5,365 nucleotides of DNA from Schwartzia sp. (in: firmicutes) (GCA_024691625.1 JAILNL010000171.1:1-5365), one strand, 5' to 3'. Numbered from the stretch's first letter, positions 1-5,365 are shown. The notes: generated by a model from the sequence alone, not told the origin. Translations and numbers: made by a program.

Positions 1-1
1 G

Positions 2-445
2 GCCTCTCTGGCGAATAACCGTTTAATTTTCCAGGGACTGTTCCTGGCACCGCATGTTGTCGCACAGGCAGTAAAGGGCGCTCTTTTCGCTGCAGGCGTA
101 TTTGAAGCTCTTGGCTTTAATACATCTCCAAAATCCACGGAGGCGCGAGGGGACATTATTCAGGCAATCGAGCTTGGAAATGCCGAAAATCTTATCGCAT
201 TTTGCCGCGGTCTGCAGTTTAATTCTCCTGTAGATTCTTTTGCGGCTCCTGAGCCTTGGGATATGCCGGGATATGCAGACCAGGTCATCATGGCCGCAGG
301 AACATTTGTTCAGGGCGCGTCAATTGAGTTAAGCGCAGACGGTCCGATGCGCGAACCGTATGCTGTATATCTTCAGGGCGGTCTGACGTTCGAGCATGCC
401 GTTATTGGTATCCTGGGTGCAGCCAACGAAGTTATTAAGGAATAA
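2..445 (+). CDS. ynbB: YnbB-family PLP-dependent protein (methionine gamma-lyase-like / aluminium resistance), C-terminal part
   Basis: The frame is open from the window edge and stops at TAA 443-445, leaving 147 residues. The gene begins upstream of the window. The fragment has the look of the C-terminal part of the YnbB / Met_gamma_lyase (fold-type I PLP enzyme) family, usually about 410-430 residues long. Seen directly: an NRLIFQGLFLAPHVVAQAVK stretch near fragment residues 6-25, a small-domain segment GDIIQAIELGN, then FNSPVDSF, PGYADQVIMAAGTFVQG and a C-terminal PMREPYAVYLQGGLTFEH. The PLP-binding lysine would lie upstream and cannot be checked. Family members are annotated as aluminium resistance proteins or cystathionine/methionine lyase-like enzymes of sulfur amino acid metabolism; the physiological substrate is poorly established. 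In other Firmicutes this gene sits near miaA and hfq, but nothing upstream is visible here. It is convergent with lexA. Confidence 0.88.
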   Translation, partial: ASLANNRLIFQGLFLAPHVVAQAVKGALFAAGVFEALGFNTSPKSTEARGDIIQAIELGNAENLIAFCRGLQFNSPVDSFAAPEPWDMPGYADQVIMAAGTFVQGASIELSADGPMREPYAVYLQGGLTFEHAVIGILGAANEVIKE

Positions 446-484
446 AAAATGCCGCATGTGTTTTTACGCACATGCGGCATTTTT
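445..484. terminator. Bidirectional intrinsic terminator between ynbB and lexA
   Basis: A perfect 12-bp GC-containing stem (ATGCCGCATGTG at 449-460 pairing with CACATGCGGCAT at 469-480) is extended by four A-T pairs (445-448 with 481-484) around an 8-nt loop (461-468). A U-tract follows on each strand: TTTTCTTTT rightward, and a run of six T (positions 449-444) when read leftward. It begins at the last base of the ynbB stop codon and ends 3 bases before the lexA stop codon, so it can serve as the Rho-independent terminator of both convergent genes. Confidence 0.93.
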
Positions 485-487
485 CTT

Positions 488-1105
488 TTACATCTGTCTG
501 TATACGCCTATAACCAAACCTAAAATCTGCACATCTTTTTCGTAGAACGGCTCCATGGAATCGTTTTCGGGAACCAGTTTTACGCAGTCCTTTTCTTTAT
601 AGAATCTTTTTACCGTCGCTTCTTCCTGATTGACCAAAGCAACAACAACCTGACCGTCTTTTGCGGTGTTTTGCTGACGGACGATAACATAGTCGCCGTC
701 AAAGATACCGATATTTATCATACTTTCGCCTTTAACCTTCAGCATAAAGGTGTCATCCTTTGTGCCTAAGAGGTTGGTAGGAAGAGCGAAGGTTTCTTCA
801 ATATTTTCCTCAGCGGAGATAGGGACGCCGGCAGCAACTGTTCCTACAAGAGGTACAAGAACTGTATTGCTCCATGGGTTATCTTCCATAAGGTCGATTG
901 CTCTTGGTTTGGTAGGGTCGCGACGTATCATACCGTGGTCTTCCATCTGGTCAAGATAAGCATGAACCGTAGAACTGGATTTCAGCCCGACAGCCTGACC
1001 GATTTCACGGACAGATGGTGGGTAGCCGCGATCTTTCAAAAACTGTTTAATAAATGAGTAAATGCTTTCTCGACGTTGTGCAGAAGTTTGATTATGCCGG
1101 GCCAT
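488..1105 (-). CDS. lexA: LexA, SOS-response transcriptional repressor / self-cleaving peptidase (S24)
   Basis: A full-length LexA of 205 residues. The N-terminal winged helix-turn-helix (about residues 8-70) contains the family signature YPPSVREIGQAVGLKSSSTV, in which the recognition helix lies. The C-terminal S24 peptidase domain carries the cleavage site VAAGVP (Ala92-Gly93), the nucleophile Ser128 in KGESM and the general base Lys166 in ATVKRF, so all catalytic elements are present. Known role: a dimeric cytosolic repressor of DNA-repair genes that self-cleaves when stimulated by RecA filaments. Start choice: a GTG at 1114 is in frame, but it lies inside the Shine-Dalgarno AAGGAG; the ATG at 1105 has that SD 8 nt upstream and gives the typical MARHNQTSAQRR start. 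The gene has its own promoter with a LexA-box-like operator and a leader hairpin. It lies 125 bases downstream of yraN on the same strand with no obvious terminator between, so some read-through from the rbgA operon is possible. Confidence 0.97.
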   Translation of the reverse strand: MARHNQTSAQRRESIYSFIKQFLKDRGYPPSVREIGQAVGLKSSSTVHAYLDQMEDHGMIRRDPTKPRAIDLMEDNPWSNTVLVPLVGTVAAGVPISAEENIEETFALPTNLLGTKDDTFMLKVKGESMINIGIFDGDYVIVRQQNTAKDGQVVVALVNQEEATVKRFYKEKDCVKLVPENDSMEPFYEKDVQILGLVIGVYRQM

Positions 1106-1113
1106 TATTTTCA

Positions 1114-1119
1114 CTCCTT
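1114..1119 (-). promoter_or_regulatory. Ribosome binding site of lexA (decides start)
   Basis: AAGGAG on the minus strand, 8 nt before the ATG at 1105. The alternative GTG (1114-1112) overlaps its final G, which rules out GTG as the start used with this SD. Confidence 0.9.
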
Positions 1120-1123
1120 ATTT

Positions 1124-1152
1124 ACTTCCGATAATTTATACTTATCGGAAGT
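1124..1152 (-). repeat. Perfect 11-bp inverted repeat in the lexA leader (hairpin or operator)
   Basis: ACTTCCGATAA at 1124-1134 is exactly repeated in inverted orientation as TTATCGGAAGT at 1142-1152, with a 7-nt AT-rich spacer. It lies downstream of the predicted lexA start point and ends 4 nt before the SD. In mRNA it would form an 11-bp hairpin that leaves the SD exposed; in DNA it would be a dyad with 18-bp centre-to-centre half-sites. It is not followed by a T-run, so it is not an intrinsic terminator for lexA. It does not resemble the CGAAC/GTTCG LexA box. Function unknown. Confidence 0.8.
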
Positions 1153-1171
1153 TTTGCTACTTTCTAGATTT

Positions 1172-1200
1172 AGTATACCATATATATGTTCGGTTTTAAA
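1172..1200 (-). promoter_or_regulatory. lexA promoter (sigma-A type, extended -10)
   Basis: On the minus strand, TTTAAA (1200-1195; 4 of 6 matches to TTGACA) is followed by a 17-bp spacer and TATACT (1177-1172; 5 of 6 matches to TATAAT). The -10 is preceded by TGG (1180-1178), a full extended -10 TGn element. Transcription would start near 1163-1165, giving a leader of about 60 nt that contains the inverted repeat and SD. The promoter is inferred from sequence only. Confidence 0.75.
1179..1192 (-). promoter_or_regulatory. Candidate LexA box (autoregulatory operator) inside the lexA promoter spacer
   Basis: Read on the minus strand the 14-mer is CGAACATATATATG. It matches 12 of 14 positions of the Bacillus-type consensus CGAACRNRYGTTYG: the left half-site is perfect and the right half-site is degenerate. 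It lies between the -35 and -10 hexamers, where bound LexA would block RNA polymerase, as expected for autoregulation. The degenerate half means binding is a prediction. Confidence 0.6.
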
Positions 1201-1230
1201 GATATATTTTATAAATAAACTCTCAATTGT

Positions 1231-1593
1231 TTACAATTCAAACGCATTAATATAATGCTGTACCCTATGTGTCGCATCCGGAAAAACATATATTTCTACC
1301 ACATCGAAGCGGAAGCGTGCCTGTTCAAGGTGTTTTACATGCGCATACCACATAGCCGTATGTATTATTCTGTCCTGTTTGTATTTTGTTACAGCCAATG
1401 CAGGCGCACCGTATTTTGCATTTCTTCTGGTTTTTACTTCGATAAATACTATCGTATTTGTTCCGTCCTGGGCGATAATATCTATTTCACCGTGTCTGGA
1501 ATGAAATTGACGTTCTATTATTTTATATTTTTTTTGGAGAAGATATTTTACTGCCATATCTTCTCCAAAATTACCTAACGGTTTTGTATTCAC
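1231..1593 (-). CDS. yraN: YraN family (UPF0102) small endonuclease-fold protein
   Basis: A 120-residue protein of typical length for the YraN/UPF0102 family, which has a restriction endonuclease-like (PD-(D/E)xK) fold and no firmly established function; a role in DNA or recombination processing has been proposed. The family elements are all visible: an N-terminal LGNFGEDMAVKYL helix with Glu11, then HGEIDIIAQD with Asp38, then VFIEVKTRR with the catalytic-type Glu52-x-Lys54 pair, then a GAPALAV...K helix, and RFDVVEI near residues 95-101. So the nuclease core looks intact. The start is a GTG at 1593, with AAGGAG at 1608-1603 spaced 9 nt. That GTG overlaps the TGA stop of the upstream ylqH gene (GTGA), indicating translational coupling. 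It appears to be the last gene of the rbgA operon. A weak 6-bp AATTGT/ACAATT dyad at its stop codon is too AT-rich to call a terminator. Confidence 0.93.
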   Translation of the reverse strand: MNTKPLGNFGEDMAVKYLLQKKYKIIERQFHSRHGEIDIIAQDGTNTIVFIEVKTRRNAKYGAPALAVTKYKQDRIIHTAMWYAHVKHLEQARFRFDVVEIYVFPDATHRVQHYINAFEL

Positions 1594-1925
1594 TTAAGAG
1601 AGCTCCTTGAAGATTTTTTATCCATGCGATAAATATATGCCAATACTTCAGCTACTGTAGTATATAATTCCGCAGGTATTTCCTTATCAAGCTCCAAAGC
1701 CATCAGCAGATTAACCAGTGTCTTGTTTTGATACACCGGTATTGCGTTGTTCTGTGCGGCTGCCAGAATTTTCTCTGCAACATACCCCTTGCCTTTTGCC
1801 GTAACCTTAGGGGCTTTATCGTTCATAGGATCATATTGCAGCGCAACCGCTTTTTTAGGCACATTTGGATTATCCTCTGCCTCTGTAACAGGGATATTAG
1901 TTTTTCTATTCATGATACTTTTCAT
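1590..1925 (-). CDS. ylqH: FlhB cytoplasmic-domain-like protein (YlqH/FhlB), stand-alone, no NPTH motif
   Basis: A 111-residue soluble protein matching only the C-terminal cytoplasmic domain of the FlhB/YscU family, without the membrane part. Seen: KAVALQYDP (25-33), APKVTAKGKGYVAEKI (38-53), NAIPVYQNKTLVNLL (60-74), EIPAELYTTVAEVLAYIYRM (82-101). In FlhB, AVALKY is preceded by the self-cleaving NPTH loop; here the aligned segment is N21-V-P-K, so Asn is kept but Pro-Thr-His is lost and autocleavage is not expected. Residues 1-20 look disordered. Such proteins (B. subtilis YlqH, FhlB) sit next to rnhB and ylqG-like genes and have no settled function; a role in export specificity is inference. 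The ATG at 1925 overlaps the TGA of the preceding FliK-like gene (ATGA), with AGGAG at 1940-1936; the stop overlaps the yraN GTG. An alternative ATG at 1913 has no SD. Confidence 0.9.
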   Translation of the reverse strand: MKSIMNRKTNIPVTEAEDNPNVPKKAVALQYDPMNDKAPKVTAKGKGYVAEKILAAAQNNAIPVYQNKTLVNLLMALELDKEIPAELYTTVAEVLAYIYRMDKKSSRSSLK

Positions 1926-3943
1926 GATACCTTAGCTCCTGCCATCGCAATGCTGAAATCTGCCAAACGAAGCGGCGAATCATCAAAGGAATGCCTGAAC
2001 TCAGGGATATATTCCTTGAAGTCCTCAACCGCACCGGGATCGGAAAACAATACTCTTACATCAAGATTTGTTTCATCATACAGACGGAAAGTAACATCAA
2101 CAGCGCCTATGTTTTCCGTAAGCAGGCACAGCCTAAGCCACGTTTCACGTTTTTGTTCACCCGGATTCTCAGGATCCTCCTGCTTTTCGTCATATACATG
2201 AAGATATGTAGGATACGGAGTTTTTTCGTTATCACCCAAATAAAGCGGTATCATGAAATCCATTGAACGGGTTCCCTGTCTTGCCTGCAGACTTTCCGAA
2301 GAAGTCATTGAGGATTTTATCATACCGGCAAAATCATATACCTTTTTGCTTGCCTGACGTAAATTTTGAGGATTCTTTTCCTTCAGATTTGCTAAATCAC
2401 ACAGCTCCATAAAAGCCCAAAGCCTTGTGAGTTCAGGCAGATTCTGCTGATCTGCGGCCTGCTTTACCGCTGCGGGAACATTGGACTGACACAGTCTAAG
2501 CAGTAACTGCAGCTGCTTGGCGTCAGATTCAGACATAAAATCCCTACGCTGATTGATAAAATTCATCAAAAGCGCAGTATCTTTCTCTGTAAGCTGTGCA
2601 TCCTTAAGCAGCAGCGAAGCCATAGATTTCAGATTCTGCATAGTTTCTTTTGTGTTTTCTATCAAAAGCTTCTCTGGCTGTGTAGCAGTTTTTTGCTGTA
2701 CCGGTTCCTGAGAATTGCGCAGAAGCATATCGTTATTTCGCTGTACTTCATTATTATTTTGCAGCATATCAAAGGTCTTCTGATTCTGCTCAGCTTTTTC
2801 TCCGCCCTTAAAAGCTTCCATATATTGCTTCTGAATTACTTCGTTCTTTTCAGCGATACTTTCATCAGCATTTTCATTTAATGCACCTGAAAAATTACTT
2901 CCCATCTTTTGTGCAGTCTGCTCTTCGGGTGCACCGGGAATTTTGGCTCTAACAGCATTTTCTGTCGTGGCTGTCTTAGGGTTAAAAAACTCCTCCGCAG
3001 ACATAGCAGTTTTTCCGTTTTGATTTTTTGCAGCCTCATTTGCTGTAGAATCGTTTTTTACTTCTTGATTAGGTATATTTCCCTCACTGGGTCTAAAAAT
3101 ACGTGAGGAGCTGTTGTCGCGTGTAAGAATATTTTTTGCCCCGTCTGCAGCGTTTGCATTGCTGTTAAAAACAGACTGGTCTTTTACTGTCTGAAATTCT
3201 CTGCCCTGCATTTTATCCTGTGAAGGGAGAGCATTCCCCGGATTTTTTGCAGCAGTTGTTGCTTGTTTTGATGTTGTAATAATAGATTTTATTAGTGTAT
3301 CAAGCGCTTGCGAATTGTTGGCAGTATTGGAATTTGCTTGAGAATTAGCGGTTCCGGACTGATTTGAATTAGTATTTGCTTTTAAAAATTTAAGAAGCTC
3401 AGGAGATACATCATCTAATTCCTGACCATTTATTAATTCAAATGAAAATTTATGTAACAAAGCCGGTTCTGAAATATTTTTGTTTTGTGCTGAAAAAAGC
3501 TCCTTCAAATTTTTAAGCAGAGTCTGGATACTCTCATCGATATCCTTCAATGCTCCCTGTTCACTTAAAGAAGCCATTTGCGAAAGCATTCTGCCGAATG
3601 TCAGCATCTGATCAACTGAAAATCTCTGACTCTCAAGAGTACTCCCCAACCCATTCGACAATGTTGACTCCAGTGAAAAGGACTGCTCCAATATTTGATT
3701 TAATATCTTCTGAATCTGCGGAGACAGACTGGTTTCATTTGTCTGCCGTTCTTGCGAGATTTTCGACAGAATACCGGCCATATCTGCGACCGAATTTTTT
3801 ATATCAACATTGGTTTGCGGGGAAAACGCAGAAGTACCGCTTACACTTTTTCGTGAAGCGGAAGATATTTCCTGACTGTTTTCTTTGCCTTTGACAGTAG
3901 ATATTTGTGGAGTTAGCGTTGTTGAGCTGGTTTCCATACTCAT
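1922..3943 (-). CDS. Large FliK/YlqG-like protein with a low-complexity middle and a Flg_hook-like C-terminal domain
   Basis: A 673-residue soluble protein with no signal peptide or membrane segment. Architecture: a Ser/Thr-rich start (1-70); a helical region (about 75-155) with regular Leu/Ile spacing; a disordered, Asn/Gln/Ser/Ala-rich linker (about 190-420), with a run such as NTNSNQSGTANSQANSNTAN at 190-209; a second helical region (about 425-550); and a compact C-terminal domain (about 560-673) with ETWLRLCLLTENIGAVDV, then DVRVLF, resembling the beta-rich FliK/Flg_hook domain. Its position between rnhB and ylqH matches B. subtilis ylqG. FliK measures hook length and contacts FlhB to switch export specificity; this protein lies beside an FlhB C-domain homologue, so a related partnership is inferred. 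Start: the GTG at 3952 lies inside the SD AGGAG (3956-3952), whereas the ATG at 3943 has 8-nt spacing. The stop overlaps the ylqH start. The exact family assignment is moderate; coding status is firm. Confidence 0.82.
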   Translation of the reverse strand: MSMETSSTTLTPQISTVKGKENSQEISSASRKSVSGTSAFSPQTNVDIKNSVADMAGILSKISQERQTNETSLSPQIQKILNQILEQSFSLESTLSNGLGSTLESQRFSVDQMLTFGRMLSQMASLSEQGALKDIDESIQTLLKNLKELFSAQNKNISEPALLHKFSFELINGQELDDVSPELLKFLKANTNSNQSGTANSQANSNTANNSQALDTLIKSIITTSKQATTAAKNPGNALPSQDKMQGREFQTVKDQSVFNSNANAADGAKNILTRDNSSSRIFRPSEGNIPNQEVKNDSTANEAAKNQNGKTAMSAEEFFNPKTATTENAVRAKIPGAPEEQTAQKMGSNFSGALNENADESIAEKNEVIQKQYMEAFKGGEKAEQNQKTFDMLQNNNEVQRNNDMLLRNSQEPVQQKTATQPEKLLIENTKETMQNLKSMASLLLKDAQLTEKDTALLMNFINQRRDFMSESDAKQLQLLLRLCQSNVPAAVKQAADQQNLPELTRLWAFMELCDLANLKEKNPQNLRQASKKVYDFAGMIKSSMTSSESLQARQGTRSMDFMIPLYLGDNEKTPYPTYLHVYDEKQEDPENPGEQKRETWLRLCLLTENIGAVDVTFRLYDETNLDVRVLFSDPGAVEDFKEYIPEFRHSFDDSPLRLADFSIAMAGAKVS

Positions 3944-3951
3944 TTCAAACA

Positions 3952-3956
3952 CTCCT
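3952..3956 (-). promoter_or_regulatory. Ribosome binding site of the FliK-like gene, overlapping the rnhB stop
   Basis: AGGAG on the minus strand shares two bases with the rnhB TAG stop (3957-3955) and lies 8 nt before the ATG at 3943. The in-frame GTG (3952-3950) begins in its last base and is therefore unlikely to be the start. Confidence 0.85.
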
Positions 3957-4737
3957 ATCTATTCTTAATGATGGAAGTAATAGGTTCAAAAGATTTCCTG
4001 TGAATCGGGCACGGGCCATATTTTCTTATTGCATCTATATGCTCAGCAGTTCCATAACCCTTATGCTTTGCAAATCCGTACTCAGGGTATTGTTTATCAT
4101 ACTGCAGCATAAGTCTGTCTCGTGTTACCTTCGCTATGATGGATGCAGCAGCGATAGATGCTGACTTTGCGTCACCCTTTATGATGGAAAGCGAAGGGAT
4201 TTTTAACTGATCAAGCTTTACCGCATCAATGAGAACCTTCTGCGGAAGCGGGTCGAGAGCTAAAATAGATTCATACATACCATTCATCGTTGCCTGATAG
4301 ATATTGATACGGTCAATAACCTCAGCATCGATGATGGAACAGTGAACAGCAACAGCTTTTTCAAAAATCTCGTCGAAAAGAAGCTCTCTGTTTTGCGGAC
4401 TTACCTTCTTGGAATCGTTCAGTTTATTAATGAAGGTTCCAATAGGTAAAATAACCGCAGCTGCTACAACAGGTCCTGCCAAGGGGCCTCTTCCTGCCTC
4501 ATCCACGCCGGCAATGAATTCAAAGCCCTCTTTCTGCGCTTCATATTCATATTTATATAAATCCTGAATACGCTGATACTCTTTTTGATACTCTTCCTGT
4601 TTTTTACTGTACTGTTTCCAGAGCTTCTGAACACCCTGTCTTGAATCATTTCTGCAAAAATCTATGAGCTCTTCGGAAATGTCATCAGAAGCAAACAAAG
4701 CCTGTAATTCTTTAATCTTTAAATTTTTAAAGTCCAT
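3955..4737 (-). CDS. rnhB: Ribonuclease HII
   Basis: A 260-residue RNase HII, close to the 255 residues of B. subtilis RnhB and sharing its extra N-terminal region of about 70 residues (rich in Lys/Glu/Gln, helical) ahead of the catalytic core. The enzyme cuts the RNA strand of RNA-DNA hybrids and incises at single ribonucleotides misincorporated in DNA. All four acidic catalytic residues are visible: Asp79 and Glu80 in GVDEAGRGPLAGPV, Asp171 in VLIDAV and Asp207 in AKVTRDR. SIIKGDAKSASIAAASI precedes the last, and the conserved C-terminal YGFAKHKGYGT, then GPCPIHRKSF, are also present. Start: the ATG at 4737 has GAGGG at 4750-4746 with 8-nt spacing, and MDFKNLKIKEL aligns with the B. subtilis start; the in-frame ATG at 4761 has a poorer SD. 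The first 11 bases overlap the end of rbgA, indicating coupling. Confidence 0.97.
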   Translation of the reverse strand: MDFKNLKIKELQALFASDDISEELIDFCRNDSRQGVQKLWKQYSKKQEEYQKEYQRIQDLYKYEYEAQKEGFEFIAGVDEAGRGPLAGPVVAAAVILPIGTFINKLNDSKKVSPQNRELLFDEIFEKAVAVHCSIIDAEVIDRINIYQATMNGMYESILALDPLPQKVLIDAVKLDQLKIPSLSIIKGDAKSASIAAASIIAKVTRDRLMLQYDKQYPEYGFAKHKGYGTAEHIDAIRKYGPCPIHRKSFEPITSIIKNR

Positions 4738-5365
4738 CTGTTTCGCCCTCTGGGATTTCATCTAAAGTTATTCCGCCAAGATTACCCTGTCTGAAATCAG
4801 ACAAAATATGGTTCATTGTCTTTTCTGTGTCGATGACGCCGCCCTTTAAGAGACATCCCCTCTTCTTCCCTATTTTCTCGAAAATCTCCATAGGGGAGCA
4901 GTCTAATTCATCCATCTCAATATTATATCGTTTGCTTAGGGCGATTTTATAATTGTCTCGCAGCCATTCCAGCAAAATTAGTACTGCAGATTCAGTATCA
5001 TATACATCATCATTTATGGAACCAATCCATGCAAGCTTCAGTCCGACCGCAGGATCTTCGAATTTAGGCCACAATACACCCGGAGTATCAAGCAAATCCA
5101 AATCCTTGCGCAAACGTATCCACTGCTTGTCGCGGGTAACGCCCGGGCGGTTCTCAACCTTTGCACGTGCCTTTCCTGCGAGACGGTTAATCAAAGAAGA
5201 TTTTCCTACATTCGGGATTCCGAGAATCATCGCTCTGGTGGCTCTTACAAAAGCGCCTTTTTTCTCATACATGGCATCCTTTTTCTTTGAAGCATTGGCC
5301 GTCAGCTGCACAAGCTCACGAATACCCTGTCCCGTCACAGAATTCAAAGAAACAGCAGGTGTTCC
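4727..5365 (-). CDS. rbgA: RbgA (YlqF), circularly permuted ribosome-biogenesis GTPase, N-terminus outside the window
   Basis: The C-terminal 212 residues of RbgA/YlqF; the frame is still open at the window edge (it begins GTPAVSLNSVTGQGIREL), so about 70 residues are missing compared with the 282-residue B. subtilis protein. RbgA is an essential or near-essential cytosolic GTPase in late 50S subunit assembly. In this circularly permuted class the G4/G5 motifs precede G1-G3. Here G5-region sequence (SVTGQG), G1 GIPNVGKSS (fragment residues about 49-57), G2 with Thr in RPGVTRD and G3 DTPG (about 93-96) are all visible; G4 would lie outside the window. The C-terminal domain (about 110-212), including a helical segment with MNHILSDFRQGNLGGITLDE, corresponds to the ANTAR-like RNA-binding region. 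It is the first visible gene of the minus-strand operon and overlaps rnhB by 11 bases. No promoter is visible. Confidence 0.96.
   Translation of the reverse strand, partial: GTPAVSLNSVTGQGIRELVQLTANASKKKDAMYEKKGAFVRATRAMILGIPNVGKSSLINRLAGKARAKVENRPGVTRDKQWIRLRKDLDLLDTPGVLWPKFEDPAVGLKLAWIGSINDDVYDTESAVLILLEWLRDNYKIALSKRYNIEMDELDCSPMEIFEKIGKKRGCLLKGGVIDTEKTMNHILSDFRQGNLGGITLDEIPEGETDGL
4746..4750 (-). promoter_or_regulatory. Ribosome binding site of rnhB, inside rbgA
   Basis: GAGGG on the minus strand, 8 nt before the ATG at 4737, embedded in the last codons of rbgA (encoding part of the C-terminal PEGETDGL). It favours the ATG at 4737 over the ATG at 4761. Confidence 0.7.

Noticed and set aside
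263..445. Internal ATG in the ynbB frame as a separate 60-residue gene
   Set aside because: The frame is open to the window edge and the upstream residues continue the YnbB-family sequence, so this is only an internal methionine.
750..959. 69-codon open frame on the + strand inside lexA
   Set aside because: Antisense to the conserved LexA linker and cleavage-site region; no SD.
1124..1152. The lexA leader dyad as an intrinsic terminator or attenuator
   Set aside because: It is followed by AAATAAGGAG and not by a U-tract, and no alternative anti-terminator pairing is evident.
1225..1238. AATTGT-TT-ACAATT dyad as a terminator of yraN
   Set aside because: An AT-rich 6-bp stem with a 2-nt loop (or a 5-bp stem with a 4-nt loop), overlapping the stop codon and lacking a following T-run; too weak to terminate transcription.
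1255..1578. 107-codon open frame on the + strand
   Set aside because: It lies wholly antisense to yraN, has no SD, and its translation is rich in Tyr/Phe/Cys with no recognisable family, as expected for a shadow frame.
1728..2201. 157-codon open frame on the + strand across the ylqH/FliK-like junction
   Set aside because: Antisense to two genes joined by a stop-start overlap; the Cys/Ser-rich composition and lack of an SD indicate a shadow.
3550..3894. 114-codon open frame on the + strand
   Set aside because: Antisense to the N-terminal part of the FliK-like gene, with no SD or recognisable motif.
4727..5347. Start of rbgA at 5347
   Set aside because: The codon is TTG with no SD, and upstream residues to the window edge continue the RbgA sequence; the true start lies outside.

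Overview
The window looks like a chromosomal housekeeping region of a low-to-medium GC Firmicute, most likely a Clostridia/Lachnospiraceae-type organism. The evidence is the B. subtilis-like gene order rbgA (ylqF) - rnhB - ylqG - ylqH, strong AAGGAG-type ribosome binding sites, a Gram-positive-type LexA with a plausible Bacillus-type LexA box, and a YnbB-family PLP protein. The genus cannot be resolved by eye. I saw no mobile element, CRISPR array, tRNA or rRNA.

Layout. Positions 2-445 (+) hold the C-terminal third of a YnbB / methionine gamma-lyase-like (aluminium resistance family) protein. It converges on lexA (488-1105, -), and the two genes share one compact bidirectional hairpin terminator (445-484). 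Positions 1106-1230 are the lexA control region. It contains an extended -10 promoter, a LexA-box-like operator inside the promoter spacer, an 11-bp perfect inverted repeat in the transcribed leader, and a strong SD. The rest of the window (1231-5365) is one tightly packed minus-strand operon, transcribed in the order rbgA (start outside the window), rnhB, a large FliK/YlqG-like protein, an FlhB C-domain protein (YlqH/FhlB), and yraN. Its junctions are an 11-bp overlap, an 11-bp gap, and ATGA and GTGA stop-start overlaps, so translational coupling is likely throughout. No stretch longer than about 125 bases lacks a gene.

Function. RbgA is a GTPase for late 50S assembly. RNase HII removes ribonucleotides from DNA. 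YraN is a small restriction-nuclease-fold protein of unknown role. LexA controls the SOS response. Embedded among them is a pair related to the type III flagellar export substrate-specificity switch: a FliK-like protein and a stand-alone FlhB cytoplasmic domain without the NPTH self-cleavage motif. This pair is the least understood part of the window. The genes are otherwise conserved, and I see no clear evidence for a wholly new system.
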